NCBI GenBank assembly: GCA_036679405.1
Contig: JAVBVZ010000005.1
Location: forward strand, 15,020-79,019
Direction: 5' to 3'
DNA length: 64,000 nt
Origin: JAEYKI01 sp036679405
Lineage (GTDB): Bacteria > Bacillota > Clostridia > Christensenellales > Christensenellaceae
Part shown: piece after piece, positions 25,895 through 33,943 of the stretch
Numbering within the stretch: the first letter of the stretch is position 1
Layout of the letters: the number at the start of each line of letters is the position of its first letter
The notes under the pieces: model-generated
Told to the model about the DNA's origin: nothing
Databases searched by the model: none
Seen by the model: the letters and a program-made list of their open reading frames with translations, nothing else
Translations under genes and position numbers: made by a program

Positions 25895-26263
25895 TCAGCC
25901 GCTTAAGATGCGTATCAGAGAAGCCCTCGCCTGAACAGGATAAGATTCTGCCACCGGTCCGGTTGTTTCCACTTCTATCAGCACGCCCTCCTGCAACTGA
26001 TCCGTATCTGCCTGTATCCCGTTTTTCAAAACGGCGGTTTCGCCATCCACCGTTACCCTTGCTTTGTCATATTCGGTATCTTCCTGCGTTTCACCTTCTA
26101 CCAGCAAGGAAAGCGTTCCGTCCGGATTTTCACTGCGCGTGGTAATCTCGCCCCGCACGGCAATCTTTCCGTCCTTATCCTGTGGCTCCTGAACATTTTG
26201 TGTTCCGCAGGCACTCAAAACGGCAGCCGCCAATATTAAGACAACCGCAATCAGCCTTTTCAC
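25895..26263 (-). CDS. Small lipoprotein of unknown function
   Basis: A 122-aa exported lipoprotein. A basic start (MKRL), a hydrophobic core and the lipobox LSAC give a mature protein beginning with Cys at about residue 18. The rest is an acidic, strand-rich domain with VRGEITTRSENPDG, YDKARVTVDGET and EGVLIEVETTGPVAESYPVQARA, resembling small OB-like DUF3221-type lipoproteins; this family call is tentative. The start is a GTG at 26263 with GAGG 7 nt upstream; a longer ATG frame would place a glycine-rich stretch before the signal peptide. It follows the HD-GYP gene by 36 nt and is closed by a terminator. Confidence 0.75.
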   Translation of the reverse strand: MKRLIAVVLILAAAVLSACGTQNVQEPQDKDGKIAVRGEITTRSENPDGTLSLLVEGETQEDTEYDKARVTVDGETAVLKNGIQADTDQLQEGVLIEVETTGPVAESYPVQARASLIRILSG

Positions 26264-26299
26264 AACCCATCCTCCTCCATGCCTTCCGGCCACAGTCCT

Positions 26300-27571
26300 T
26301 TAGCTGTTTTTGTCAATTTCACGTATGATATTATATTTTCTTTCCGCTTCACTCTGAGCCGCTTCCCTTGCTGCATTCAGTTCTTCAAAATTACCCAGCA
26401 GCAGTCCGCTAACATATCCGCATAATCCGCCGTTTTTCACCATATCCCGGATCACCTTTTTCGCTTTTTCATTGTCCATCCCTTTTCGGTAAGGACGGTC
26501 TTCGGTAATCGCCGTAGAAACATCGGCTACCGCCATGATCCTTGAGCCCAACGGAATATCTTCCGCCTTCAAGTGGAAGGGATATCCCCGTCCATCCAGC
26601 CGTTCGTGATGATAGGCAGCCCAGGCATTCATGTCGCCCTGCTTGTCAATAACCTGCAAAGTGCGGTAAGTATAAAAAGTATGGCTGCGGATTGCGTTGA
26701 ATTCATTTTTGTCAAGCGGTCCCGTCTTTTCCAAAATATCATTGCTGACCGCCAGCTTCCCAAGATCATGCAGATAACCTGCAATCAGCATCATTTTGCA
26801 TTCATTTTCAGAAAACCCGGCAAGTTCGGCCAGCCGAACGGCAATTGCAGCCACACCGCTGGAATGCGTGGTGGTAAACGGGCTTTTAAAATCAATCACG
26901 TTCGACAGCATCTGTGTAAGCGCAATCGATTCGTCTATATCAAGTTCCAAGGTATCAAAATTCATCATCTGGGGCATCAGGGTCAAAAGCGGTTCATAAA
27001 CAAGATCCAGCCATATATATTCATGCATGCTGATGTTTAAAAAAGCATCCATGATTTCGGGCGCAAAAAGTTTCCCCCGCCCTTCGAGCACATGATCGGT
27101 CACGGTTTTCATCTGTCCTATTGTATCGAGATCCGGTTTCAACTGCACGGCAATCCGGTCCGCCAGATGAAGGATATGGCTTTCCAGCGGCACTTCCATT
27201 CCTCTGAAAAATCTGCCTTCCCCTTCTTCCCAGGGCACATGATGAAAACGTATCATCCGGGCGATCCCGCTGATCGGCTCAAAATTCTCCAGCAAGGCGG
27301 CGCCCACAAAAGCATGTTTATGAATGCCTTTCATATCTTCGTTATCAATGATCTCCAGCTTTTCCTCCATAGAAAAAGCCCCCACGTCATGGAGCAGGCC
27401 CGCCAGCAGTACTTCCCGCTGTACATTTTTCTCAAGGCACATGCTTTCCGCAATCCGGTAACTCAAATAGGCGACCTGCCGGTGATGGTTTGTGATTTCG
27501 CTGTTGATCATATCCCCGATATTTGTCAGGCAGTAAAACAGGTCGAACATGTTGATGAAATTCTCTTTCAT
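26300..27571 (-). CDS. Tandem HD / HD-GYP domain phosphohydrolase
   Basis: A 423-aa soluble protein with two HD-type domains. The N-terminal one (about 25-190) has HHRQVAYLSYRIAE, GLLHDVGAFS and IRFHHVPWEEGEGRF, a degenerate version of the second. The C-terminal one (about 225-400) is a canonical HD-GYP domain: THSSGVAAIAVRL, GYLHDLGKLAV, RSHTFYTYR, AYHHERLDGRGYPF and ADVSTAITEDRPYR. HD-GYP enzymes hydrolyse cyclic di-GMP or related dinucleotides. No sensor or receiver domain is attached; the first HD domain may play that role. The start is supported by GGAGG at 8 nt. The downstream lipoprotein is likely in the same transcript. Confidence 0.87.
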   Translation of the reverse strand: MKENFINMFDLFYCLTNIGDMINSEITNHHRQVAYLSYRIAESMCLEKNVQREVLLAGLLHDVGAFSMEEKLEIIDNEDMKGIHKHAFVGAALLENFEPISGIARMIRFHHVPWEEGEGRFFRGMEVPLESHILHLADRIAVQLKPDLDTIGQMKTVTDHVLEGRGKLFAPEIMDAFLNISMHEYIWLDLVYEPLLTLMPQMMNFDTLELDIDESIALTQMLSNVIDFKSPFTTTHSSGVAAIAVRLAELAGFSENECKMMLIAGYLHDLGKLAVSNDILEKTGPLDKNEFNAIRSHTFYTYRTLQVIDKQGDMNAWAAYHHERLDGRGYPFHLKAEDIPLGSRIMAVADVSTAITEDRPYRKGMDNEKAKKVIRDMVKNGGLCGYVSGLLLGNFEELNAAREAAQSEAERKYNIIREIDKNS

Positions 27572-27650
27572 TGCATTTCCTCCATATCCATGGCTTTGTA
27601 ATACTATTGTCTGGTCTCAACGGATCTTGACCCGGTCTGTCTTTTCAGGA

Positions 27651-28403
27651 TTATACTTTTCTGTGCTGCATGAGCATTGCCCCTTTTGCGGTCAGTGCAT
27701 CCGGAAATATTTTTGCAAAGACCCTCGTTGCTTTAATCAGACCGCCGGGCACGATCATAAAAGAACCTTTGAGCATTTTCCTGACCGCATATTGCGCTAC
27801 ATACTCACTCGGAAGCCCTTTCATGCCCATTTGCAAACCCGCCCTTTCGGAAAACCGCGTTGGAACCGGGCCGGGACACAGCAGGCAAATTTTCACTTTT
27901 GAACCGCTGCTTTTGTTTTCCTCATAAATCGCCTGTGTAAGACGGATCACATACGTTTTCGAAGCATAATATGAGGACATAAGCGGCCCGGGCAAAAAAC
28001 CCGCCACCGACGCAATGTTCATGATCGTCCCATGGTTTGCACCCCGCATATCCCTGTAAAACAACTTTGTCAGAATATGAAGCGCCGTGATGTTTGTTTT
28101 GATCATTGCAAGTTCGGTCTCAAGATCGGTGTCTCTGAAAGATCCAAAAACACCGAAACCTGCCCCGTTCACCAAAATATCAATATTCTGATCTTTGCAT
28201 TTTTCATACAGCTTGTAACAGTTTCTCTTTTTATCAAGATCCATGCTTATGATCTGCACCTCTCCGGCCGCTTCTGTCTTAAGCTTTTCCAAACGCTCTT
28301 TATTCCGGGCTACCGCAATAATATCATAGCCCAGCGAACTCAATTGCTTGGCCATATCATATCCAATACCGGAAGACGCCCCTGTTACCAACGCTTTCAT
28401 CAT
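27651..28403 (-). CDS. Short-chain dehydrogenase/reductase (SDR)
   Basis: A 250-aa classical SDR. The NADP-type Rossmann motif TGASSGIGYDMAKQL is at the start, followed by NGAGFGVFG, the catalytic Ser in NIASVAGF, and YYASKTYVIRLTQ with the Tyr-x3-Lys pair, then PGPVPTRF. The C-terminal IVPGGLIKATRVFAKIFP resembles YqjQ/DltE-type membrane-associated SDRs. Substrate unknown. It lies 53 nt after an aldo/keto reductase in the same direction and has AAAGGA upstream; ATG at either of the first two codons is possible. Confidence 0.88.
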   Translation of the reverse strand: MMKALVTGASSGIGYDMAKQLSSLGYDIIAVARNKERLEKLKTEAAGEVQIISMDLDKKRNCYKLYEKCKDQNIDILVNGAGFGVFGSFRDTDLETELAMIKTNITALHILTKLFYRDMRGANHGTIMNIASVAGFLPGPLMSSYYASKTYVIRLTQAIYEENKSSGSKVKICLLCPGPVPTRFSERAGLQMGMKGLPSEYVAQYAVRKMLKGSFMIVPGGLIKATRVFAKIFPDALTAKGAMLMQHRKV

Positions 28404-28456
28404 TTCGCTTCCTTTCTTAAATTTTCTCCTGTTTTGTATTTCAGCAAAAGCCTGCT

Positions 28457-29350
28457 TTATGAAATATCAAGTGCAACTTTTTTCCCGGGTGCCGGAAATG
28501 CCTGCTCCAGCAACTTCAAATCTTCATCTTCCAGCGACAGCAAGGCGGAAGCGGCGTTTTGGCGTACATGCTCGGCAGACCCCGCTTTTGGGATCACGAT
28601 CGCGTTTTTAATCCGCATTACAAATGCCAGCAAGACCTGCTCCGCACTTGCTCTATGCCTGCGGCCCACCTCCAGAACCGAAGGATCCTTCGCCAGTCCG
28701 CTTTTCAGCCTTCCTGCCTGTGCCAACGGGCTGTATGCCATGAGCGAAATATCTTGAGCCTGCAGCCAGGGTAACAAATCAAACTCGATCCCTCTGGAGC
28801 CAAGATGATAAAGCACCTGGTTGGTTTGGCACCGGTCCCCACCGGGAATCTTAAACAGCGCCTGCATATCTTCCGTATCAAAGTTCGAAACGCCCCAGCC
28901 TTTTATCAGCCCGTCCCGTTTAAGGGCCTCCATGCATTCCACCGTTTCCTTCAAAGGAACCGCTCCCCGCCAATGCAGCAAATATAAATCAAGGCTTCCT
29001 ACGTCCATACGGCGTAAAGAAGCTTCGCAACTTTTAAATATATTGGCGCGTCCGGCGTTATGAGGATAAACTTTGGATACCAGAAACAAGTCTTTCCTTG
29101 GGAAACCACGGATCGCTTCACCCACCAACTGCTCAGCGGCTCCGCCGCCATACATTTCGGCCGTATCAATAAGCGTCATCCCCATTTGTATCCCAAGACG
29201 GATAGCTCCAAGTTCTGCCTCCCGCTTTGAGTGCAGCTCTCCCATATGCCAGGTTCCCTGGCCCAAACGCGGCACACGCCTTCCATCCGGCAGCATTAAG
29301 CTTTTGGATAAAACCGCATCTTTGATCTTTTCCCCGTCTATGCCCGCCAT
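28457..29350 (-). CDS. Aldo/keto reductase
   Basis: A 297-aa NADPH-dependent TIM-barrel reductase. The catalytic set is visible: Asp in LIDTAEMYGGG with the Tyr four residues on, Lys in LFLVSKVYP, and His in LYLLHWRG. WGVSNFD and SLMAYSPLAQAG are typical, and a cofactor region AIVIPKAGSAEHVRQNA lies near the end. It probably reduces small aldehydes or ketones. The start at 29350 has AAGGAGG 5 nt upstream; a longer frame overlaps the L,D-transpeptidase gene. It follows that gene by 25 nt. Confidence 0.9.
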   Translation of the reverse strand: MAGIDGEKIKDAVLSKSLMLPDGRRVPRLGQGTWHMGELHSKREAELGAIRLGIQMGMTLIDTAEMYGGGAAEQLVGEAIRGFPRKDLFLVSKVYPHNAGRANIFKSCEASLRRMDVGSLDLYLLHWRGAVPLKETVECMEALKRDGLIKGWGVSNFDTEDMQALFKIPGGDRCQTNQVLYHLGSRGIEFDLLPWLQAQDISLMAYSPLAQAGRLKSGLAKDPSVLEVGRRHRASAEQVLLAFVMRIKNAIVIPKAGSAEHVRQNAASALLSLEDEDLKLLEQAFPAPGKKVALDIS

Positions 29351-29375
29351 AAAAGCCTCCTTGTAGGGCCGCTTA

Positions 29376-30293
29376 TCATCCCTGCCCCTCATCTTCCTCG
29401 GCAGACTCATAGTCAACCGCACCTTCGTAACCGTTTTTCAGAGCATTTTTTAGTTTTTCATTTACAGGATATTCGGTCGTCACTATACAAAGGGTTCCGG
29501 GCGCGCAATTCTCATATATCCAGCGCGCATCCGGCACCAGAAGCCGGATACAGCCATGGGAAACGGCTTTTCCCAGATTATCATATGAACTCATGCTGTA
29601 ACTTTCCGCATCTCTCGCAGAATATAAAACAGAATGAAAATAAAAACTGCCCATCATTTGAGACCAGTACTGTGCATAACAGTTATAATCGGTAAAATAC
29701 CCAAAACGCACACGGCTGCTGCCTAAATGGTACGTTCCCTCGGGTGTCCAGTTCCCATTGCCGCCGGTCGTGCAGATCATTACCCGTTCCAATACCTTAT
29801 ACTTTCCATATTCATCTTTGGAAAGCGCATATACACATTGATTATGGTAATCCACAATCAGCTTATAAGTGTCCGGTGGCGGCCAGGTGGTGACTTCTTC
29901 ATAGTCTCCGTTGTCCCCTACCTGTTCTTCAAAGCTCGCTACCGAAGCGGGCGCATATTCATCAAGCCATGCCATTGTATACGGCAAAACCACCGGCGTA
30001 GGCTCAGGCGTTGGCGCAGGCGTAGGTGTAGGCGTAGGCTCATCAGGTGCAGGTGTTGCAGCCGGCGCAGGGTCATGGCCTGTCTCGCCGGTTTGCTCTG
30101 CAGTCTCAGCAGGCATATTGCCATCAAATATTCCGGTAAGCGTATCTTTTAAACCCGTCAGGGTGTGAATAACATTCGGAGCATCAAGGTCACCGGTTAT
30201 ATTCACACTGGTCAGCACAAATATTCCTGCCAGTATTACAATAAAAACAAGCACTTTCCGCAATGCCGGCAACCCCTTTCCATCGGCAAACAT
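29376..30293 (-). CDS. Membrane-anchored L,D-transpeptidase (YkuD domain)
   Basis: A 305-aa cell-wall enzyme. A signal-anchor helix (about 12-30) is followed by a spacer with a Pro/Thr/Ala-rich stretch (about 75-103, TPTPTPAPTPEPTP) that probably spans the wall, then a YkuD domain (about 140-285). The catalytic motif is VSHGCIRL with His246 and Cys248; the upstream FYFHSVLYS supplies the conserved His. Such enzymes make 3-3 cross-links or attach molecules to peptidoglycan. The start is ATG at 30293 with GAGG 7 nt upstream; a GTG four codons earlier is possible. The acidic tail ESAEEDEGQG is unusual. Confidence 0.9.
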   Translation of the reverse strand: MFADGKGLPALRKVLVFIVILAGIFVLTSVNITGDLDAPNVIHTLTGLKDTLTGIFDGNMPAETAEQTGETGHDPAPAATPAPDEPTPTPTPAPTPEPTPVVLPYTMAWLDEYAPASVASFEEQVGDNGDYEEVTTWPPPDTYKLIVDYHNQCVYALSKDEYGKYKVLERVMICTTGGNGNWTPEGTYHLGSSRVRFGYFTDYNCYAQYWSQMMGSFYFHSVLYSARDAESYSMSSYDNLGKAVSHGCIRLLVPDARWIYENCAPGTLCIVTTEYPVNEKLKNALKNGYEGAVDYESAEEDEGQG

Positions 30294-30744
30294 ACCGCGC
30301 CTCACCGCCCGGCCGAGCCGTTTTTTCAGCAGTGTTTTTCAATATCGTATGATGTCCTGAGACGTCCCGTCGTTTATATTCCTAAAATTACCACTGATTT
30401 TAATATTATAATATAATTGACGCTATATTTCAATCCACTATGCATACCGCCCTAAAACACATACGCAGGACTTAAGTTCTTCTTTTTTCCGTTTTTGGGG
30501 CTTATATCAGGGCATGCATATCTTGCCGCCAGAAATCCCTTCAGAATTTTTCCCGTATTCTTCTCTCCTACTATATTACTGTGTACTATGGTATAATCTA
30601 TTTTAGCAACTGAATTTCTCGAATATCGATTACCTTTATACAACACACTGTTGCCGCCAATCATCCTTTTGGGGTTTCTCCATTATGATCCGCTAAAATC
30701 ATTAAAAGCAAATAATCTGAAATACGCACAGGGAGATGTTTTTT
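30294..30744. other. Divergent intergenic region
   Basis: About 450 nt between the minus-strand L,D-transpeptidase and the plus-strand CYTH-CHAD gene. It contains one good extended -10 promoter for the plus strand (listed separately). A 70-codon minus frame inside it has no ribosome site and is probably not a gene. I see no riboswitch or repeat. Confidence 0.5.
30589..30597 (+). promoter_or_regulatory. Extended -10 promoter for the CYTH-CHAD gene
   Basis: TG-G-TATAAT at 30589-30597 is an extended -10 element. The -35 region is weak, which is normal for this class. It predicts an untranslated leader of about 140 nt. Confidence 0.5.
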
Positions 30745-32250
30745 ATGAAAGACACTGAACTGGAACTGCAATTGAGGATCCTAGAAGAAAGCAGATTTAA
30801 AGATATACTACAGGATTCGTATTTATTGAATGCAGGCGCTGCTACGCCAAAAACAGAACAGTACGAAACAATATATTTCGATACGAACGATCATAGGCTT
30901 CAGCACACAAAATATTCATTTCGAATCAGAAAATCAGATGAAACATATACTGCAACCATCAAAGAAAACGCATCCGGTGATTTTGGGGCTTTTACCCGGG
31001 GCGAATGGAGCCAGTTGCTTACGCAGAATAAACCTTCCATCCGGACATTTGCGGATTTGCCGATTGGGAAAACATTAAAAGATATCGTCGGCCGGAAGTT
31101 TCTTTTTCCTCAGTTTGAAACCCGCTACACCCGTACATATGCCAATGTAACAACTAAAGATAAAAGCGTCATCGAACTCGCCTTGAATATCGGCGAAATT
31201 TCAAGCCCCAGCGGCAAGGAAGACATTTGTGAGATCGAACTGGAATTGCATGCGGGGAACCCCTCGGCACTTTACTTTTTGGCTTCGGACCTTTCCAGGC
31301 GTTACCCTTTGATGCCCGAGGAAAAAAACAAATATATGAGGGGCCTTGCCCTTTCCGGCTTGGATCGAGCCTGCGAAAACCCGGGGGCTTCCGCCGCGCG
31401 GCTCCTCCCTCTTCCAAACAATAACCGAAAACAAAAAGAAAGGCCATCCATCCTGCAAATTCTGTTGGATAACATTAAAAAAAACCAGTATGAATTTAAA
31501 CAGTCTCCAGACAGCCCTAAAACAACCCATCAACTCAGAACAAATGTCCGCCGGCTTCGTTCTGTTTTGTATATGATAAAGCCCCTGTTCGATCAGGAAG
31601 ACTACCAAAATATCCAAACAGATTTAAGAGAATATGCGATTTTATTTTCAAAGCTAAGAGAATTGGACGTCCTTACAAAGCAATGGAAAATGTTTTTCAG
31701 TGCAAAACCGGATTTATCTGCAGTCACGCTTGACTTTCTCTGTTTGATAGATATGCAGCGCAAAAACGAGAAAAACGCATTGCTTCAGAAAATCGATGCC
31801 GGCATTTCCACCCCGGTTTTTATGAAAACAAAATACCTTATCGAAGTACTGAAAGAAACCAAGGCAAACACAAAAGCAAACAAATTTTTCAAAATCATGG
31901 AAAAACGTGTTTTAAGCACCTTAAAAAAGTTTAAGGATGATTACAGAAGCACCGATTTTCGGGACCCAAGAGCTGTTCATTTGCTTCGGATACGGTGCAA
32001 AAAATTAAATTATTCTTTGGGCCTCCTGCGTTCGAATTCCAAAAAGAAAACGGCTCTTCAATTAAAATTCAAAAAGCTGCAAAAATCTCTGGGGAGGCTG
32101 TGTGATATCAACAATCAAATGAGATTTATACAGGAACTGGCTTTGGATCCACACTATGATCCCTACCACGACGCTTTTGGGATTTTTACAGGCCATCAAT
32201 CGTCAGCAGCCGTATCACTCCAAAAAAAGCTGCTTCATTTTAAAATATAA
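30745..32250 (+). CDS. CYTH-CHAD domain protein (polyphosphate-linked)
   Basis: A 501-aa protein with an N-terminal CYTH (triphosphate tunnel) domain (about 1-200) and a C-terminal CHAD domain (about 230-495). CYTH features are ELELQLRIL at the start, YETIYFDTNDHRLQ, FRIRKSDETYTATIKE and EICEIELELHAG. CHAD features are the conserved basic helices HQLRTNVRRLRSVLYMIK and VHLLRIRCKKLNYSLGLLRS. CYTH domains hydrolyse inorganic triphosphate or make cAMP; CHAD binds polyphosphate. In the ExExK tunnel motif the Lys is Gln here (ELELQ), which may alter activity. The start at 30745 has GGGAG 9 nt upstream. It is followed after 35 nt by a Lys-rich protein. Confidence 0.92.
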   Translation: MKDTELELQLRILEESRFKDILQDSYLLNAGAATPKTEQYETIYFDTNDHRLQHTKYSFRIRKSDETYTATIKENASGDFGAFTRGEWSQLLTQNKPSIRTFADLPIGKTLKDIVGRKFLFPQFETRYTRTYANVTTKDKSVIELALNIGEISSPSGKEDICEIELELHAGNPSALYFLASDLSRRYPLMPEEKNKYMRGLALSGLDRACENPGASAARLLPLPNNNRKQKERPSILQILLDNIKKNQYEFKQSPDSPKTTHQLRTNVRRLRSVLYMIKPLFDQEDYQNIQTDLREYAILFSKLRELDVLTKQWKMFFSAKPDLSAVTLDFLCLIDMQRKNEKNALLQKIDAGISTPVFMKTKYLIEVLKETKANTKANKFFKIMEKRVLSTLKKFKDDYRSTDFRDPRAVHLLRIRCKKLNYSLGLLRSNSKKKTALQLKFKKLQKSLGRLCDINNQMRFIQELALDPHYDPYHDAFGIFTGHQSSAAVSLQKKLLHFKI

Positions 32251-32285
32251 AATTGCCCAATCAATGCAAAGAAGGGATGGAAAGA

Positions 32286-32657
32286 ATGGAAGAGAAAAAA
32301 GATGTTTTAGCAAAGCCTGACAAGAAGACCGTACAAGAGCCCCTCCAGTCAGAAAGCGCGGAAGAAACGCTTCAAACCGAAGGAAGAACGGATGCCCAGG
32401 AGAAAATTGACGAAGCTCCTCCTAAGGGCAGTTTAAAGAAGCAATCAAAACAAAGCTCCAAAAAGAAAAAGGATGATAAAAAAGCAAAACAAAATGTTGC
32501 AAAAGGTCCGCTGTGCAAGCTGGTTAAAAAAGATTTTCTGAAAGACCATTTTAAAGAATATAAGGCACTTGTTAAGGAGCCTGAATACATATGCAAAAAA
32601 TGCGGCAGGCTCGCAAAAGACAAACGTTCTTTGTGTAAACCGGCTCGTTTGGAGTAA
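32286..32657 (+). CDS. Lys/Glu/Ser-rich protein with C-terminal Cys cluster
   Basis: A 123-aa protein I do not recognise. The first 75 residues are low-complexity and rich in Glu/Asp, Ser and Lys (for example KKQSKQSSKKKKDDKKAKQ). The last 45 residues form a small Cys domain: one Cys in GPLCKLVKK, then ICKKCGRLAKDKRSLCKP, four cysteines that could bind zinc. The acidic/Ser/Lys mix resembles PASK tracts known as sites of lysine polyphosphorylation, which is notable next to a CHAD protein; this is inference. ATG at 32286 has GAAGGG 9 nt upstream. The pair ends at a strong terminator. Confidence 0.7.
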   Translation: MEEKKDVLAKPDKKTVQEPLQSESAEETLQTEGRTDAQEKIDEAPPKGSLKKQSKQSSKKKKDDKKAKQNVAKGPLCKLVKKDFLKDHFKEYKALVKEPEYICKKCGRLAKDKRSLCKPARLE

Positions 32658-32734
32658 CTTTATTGGATAAGAAAAAACATTTTGCAGCCATTTTACCTAT
32701 GCTGCGCCGGCAAAAGCCGGTTGCTTCCCGCAAA

Positions 32735-32767
32735 AGATCCCCGCATATGATATGCGGGGATCTTTTT
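32735..32767. terminator. Bidirectional terminator between convergent genes
   Basis: A 13-bp perfect stem (AGATCCCCGCATA at 32735-32747 with 32751-32763), loop TGA, with T runs on both strands. It ends the plus-strand CYTH-CHAD pair and the long minus-strand sugar operon. Confidence 0.9.
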
Positions 32768-32785
32768 TCAAACGTATCGAATCAC

Positions 32786-33943
32786 CTACTCATAACAGTC
32801 TTCCAAAACATTATAAACTTCTTTTTCATTCAAGTAGGACCCTTCGGGAGAATTTACGGCTGAATGCGCCAGCAAAGCAATATCTTCTTTTGGGATCCCG
32901 GCTGCTTTCAGCGTCCCCGGCATTCCCCATTCAATAAACTTATTTTTCAATGCCTGTATGCCCATCAACCCAACTTCAACATCCGTTTTACCTGAAGTTT
33001 CAATCTCAAAAACCCGTTTTGCAAACTGCACAAATTTGCCGGGGCTTTTGCGGCATAATGCTTTCAGCCAGGAAGGCTGAATGATGGCCAGTCCGGCTCC
33101 ATGCGCGATATCATACTTTGCGCTTACCTCAAGTTCAATTGTATGCGCATCATAGTGCTTTCTGCCTCTTCCCACATCATTAAGTCCATTCAAGGCCATT
33201 GTGGCAGCCCAGCTCAGGTTTGTACGCATCGTAATATTGTCTGGCTGTTTTAAAACATCTTCGTTTTCAATGACCGTCAAAGTTACGCCTTCTGCAATCC
33301 GGTCCTGCATCGGCGTATTTTCAGTACCATCAAAATATTTTTCCAACACGTGGGAGATCGTATCCGTCATTCCGCAGGCCGTAAGATAAGACGGAACAGT
33401 CCGGTGAAGATTCGGATCTATGATCGCCACTTTCGGAAAACTTACAGCAAAATGAGAAGCATATTTTTGCCCCAGTGCTTCATTGGTAATCACACAATTC
33501 GTATTCATTTCAGAACCGGTTCCGGATATCGTGAGCACCGCAATCAACGGCAATGCTTTTTGGGCGCTCCTCTTACCAACAAAAAAATCCCAAAGATCCC
33601 CGTCGGCAAACGTAGCAAAAGCAATTCCTTTTGCACAGTCGATCACGCTGCCTCCCCCCAGGGCAACGACCACATCAATGTCCTCTTTCCGGCAAATTTC
33701 CGCCCCTTCATACACGGTAGATAGCCGCGGGTTCGGATCAACGCCGGACAATTCATATACCGCGATACCTTCCTGTTCCAAAAAATTTTTCACTCTGTCA
33801 AAAATCCCAAGCTTTTTTACCGAACTTCTGGTGGTCACAAGCAAAGCTTTTTTTCCGTATTCAGCGGTCTTTTTGCCTACAGCATCCAACTGATTCGGTC
33901 CAAATAAGATTCGGGTGGGGTTATAAAATTCAAAATTATTCAT
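32786..33943 (-). CDS. Iron-containing alcohol dehydrogenase (butanol dehydrogenase-like)
   Basis: A 385-aa group III alcohol dehydrogenase. FEFYNPTRILFG at the start matches the BDH/YqhD branch rather than FucO. ALGGGSVIDCAKG binds the nucleotide; metal ligands are in MTDTISHVLEKYF, HYDAHTIELE and YDIAHGAGLAI. It would reduce an aldehyde to an alcohol with NAD(P)H. It overlaps the stop of mtnK by 4 nt and is the last gene of the LacI-controlled operon, so it probably removes an aldehyde made by the sugar pathway, for example lactaldehyde or methylthioacetaldehyde; this is inference. Confidence 0.92.
   Translation of the reverse strand: MNNFEFYNPTRILFGPNQLDAVGKKTAEYGKKALLVTTRSSVKKLGIFDRVKNFLEQEGIAVYELSGVDPNPRLSTVYEGAEICRKEDIDVVVALGGGSVIDCAKGIAFATFADGDLWDFFVGKRSAQKALPLIAVLTISGTGSEMNTNCVITNEALGQKYASHFAVSFPKVAIIDPNLHRTVPSYLTACGMTDTISHVLEKYFDGTENTPMQDRIAEGVTLTVIENEDVLKQPDNITMRTNLSWAATMALNGLNDVGRGRKHYDAHTIELEVSAKYDIAHGAGLAIIQPSWLKALCRKSPGKFVQFAKRVFEIETSGKTDVEVGLMGIQALKNKFIEWGMPGTLKAAGIPKEDIALLAHSAVNSPEGSYLNEKEVYNVLEDCYE

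Noticed and set aside
30452..30664. 70-codon minus-strand frame in the region upstream of the CYTH-CHAD gene
   Set aside because: No ribosome site, no recognised motif, and it overlaps the likely promoter of the divergent gene.
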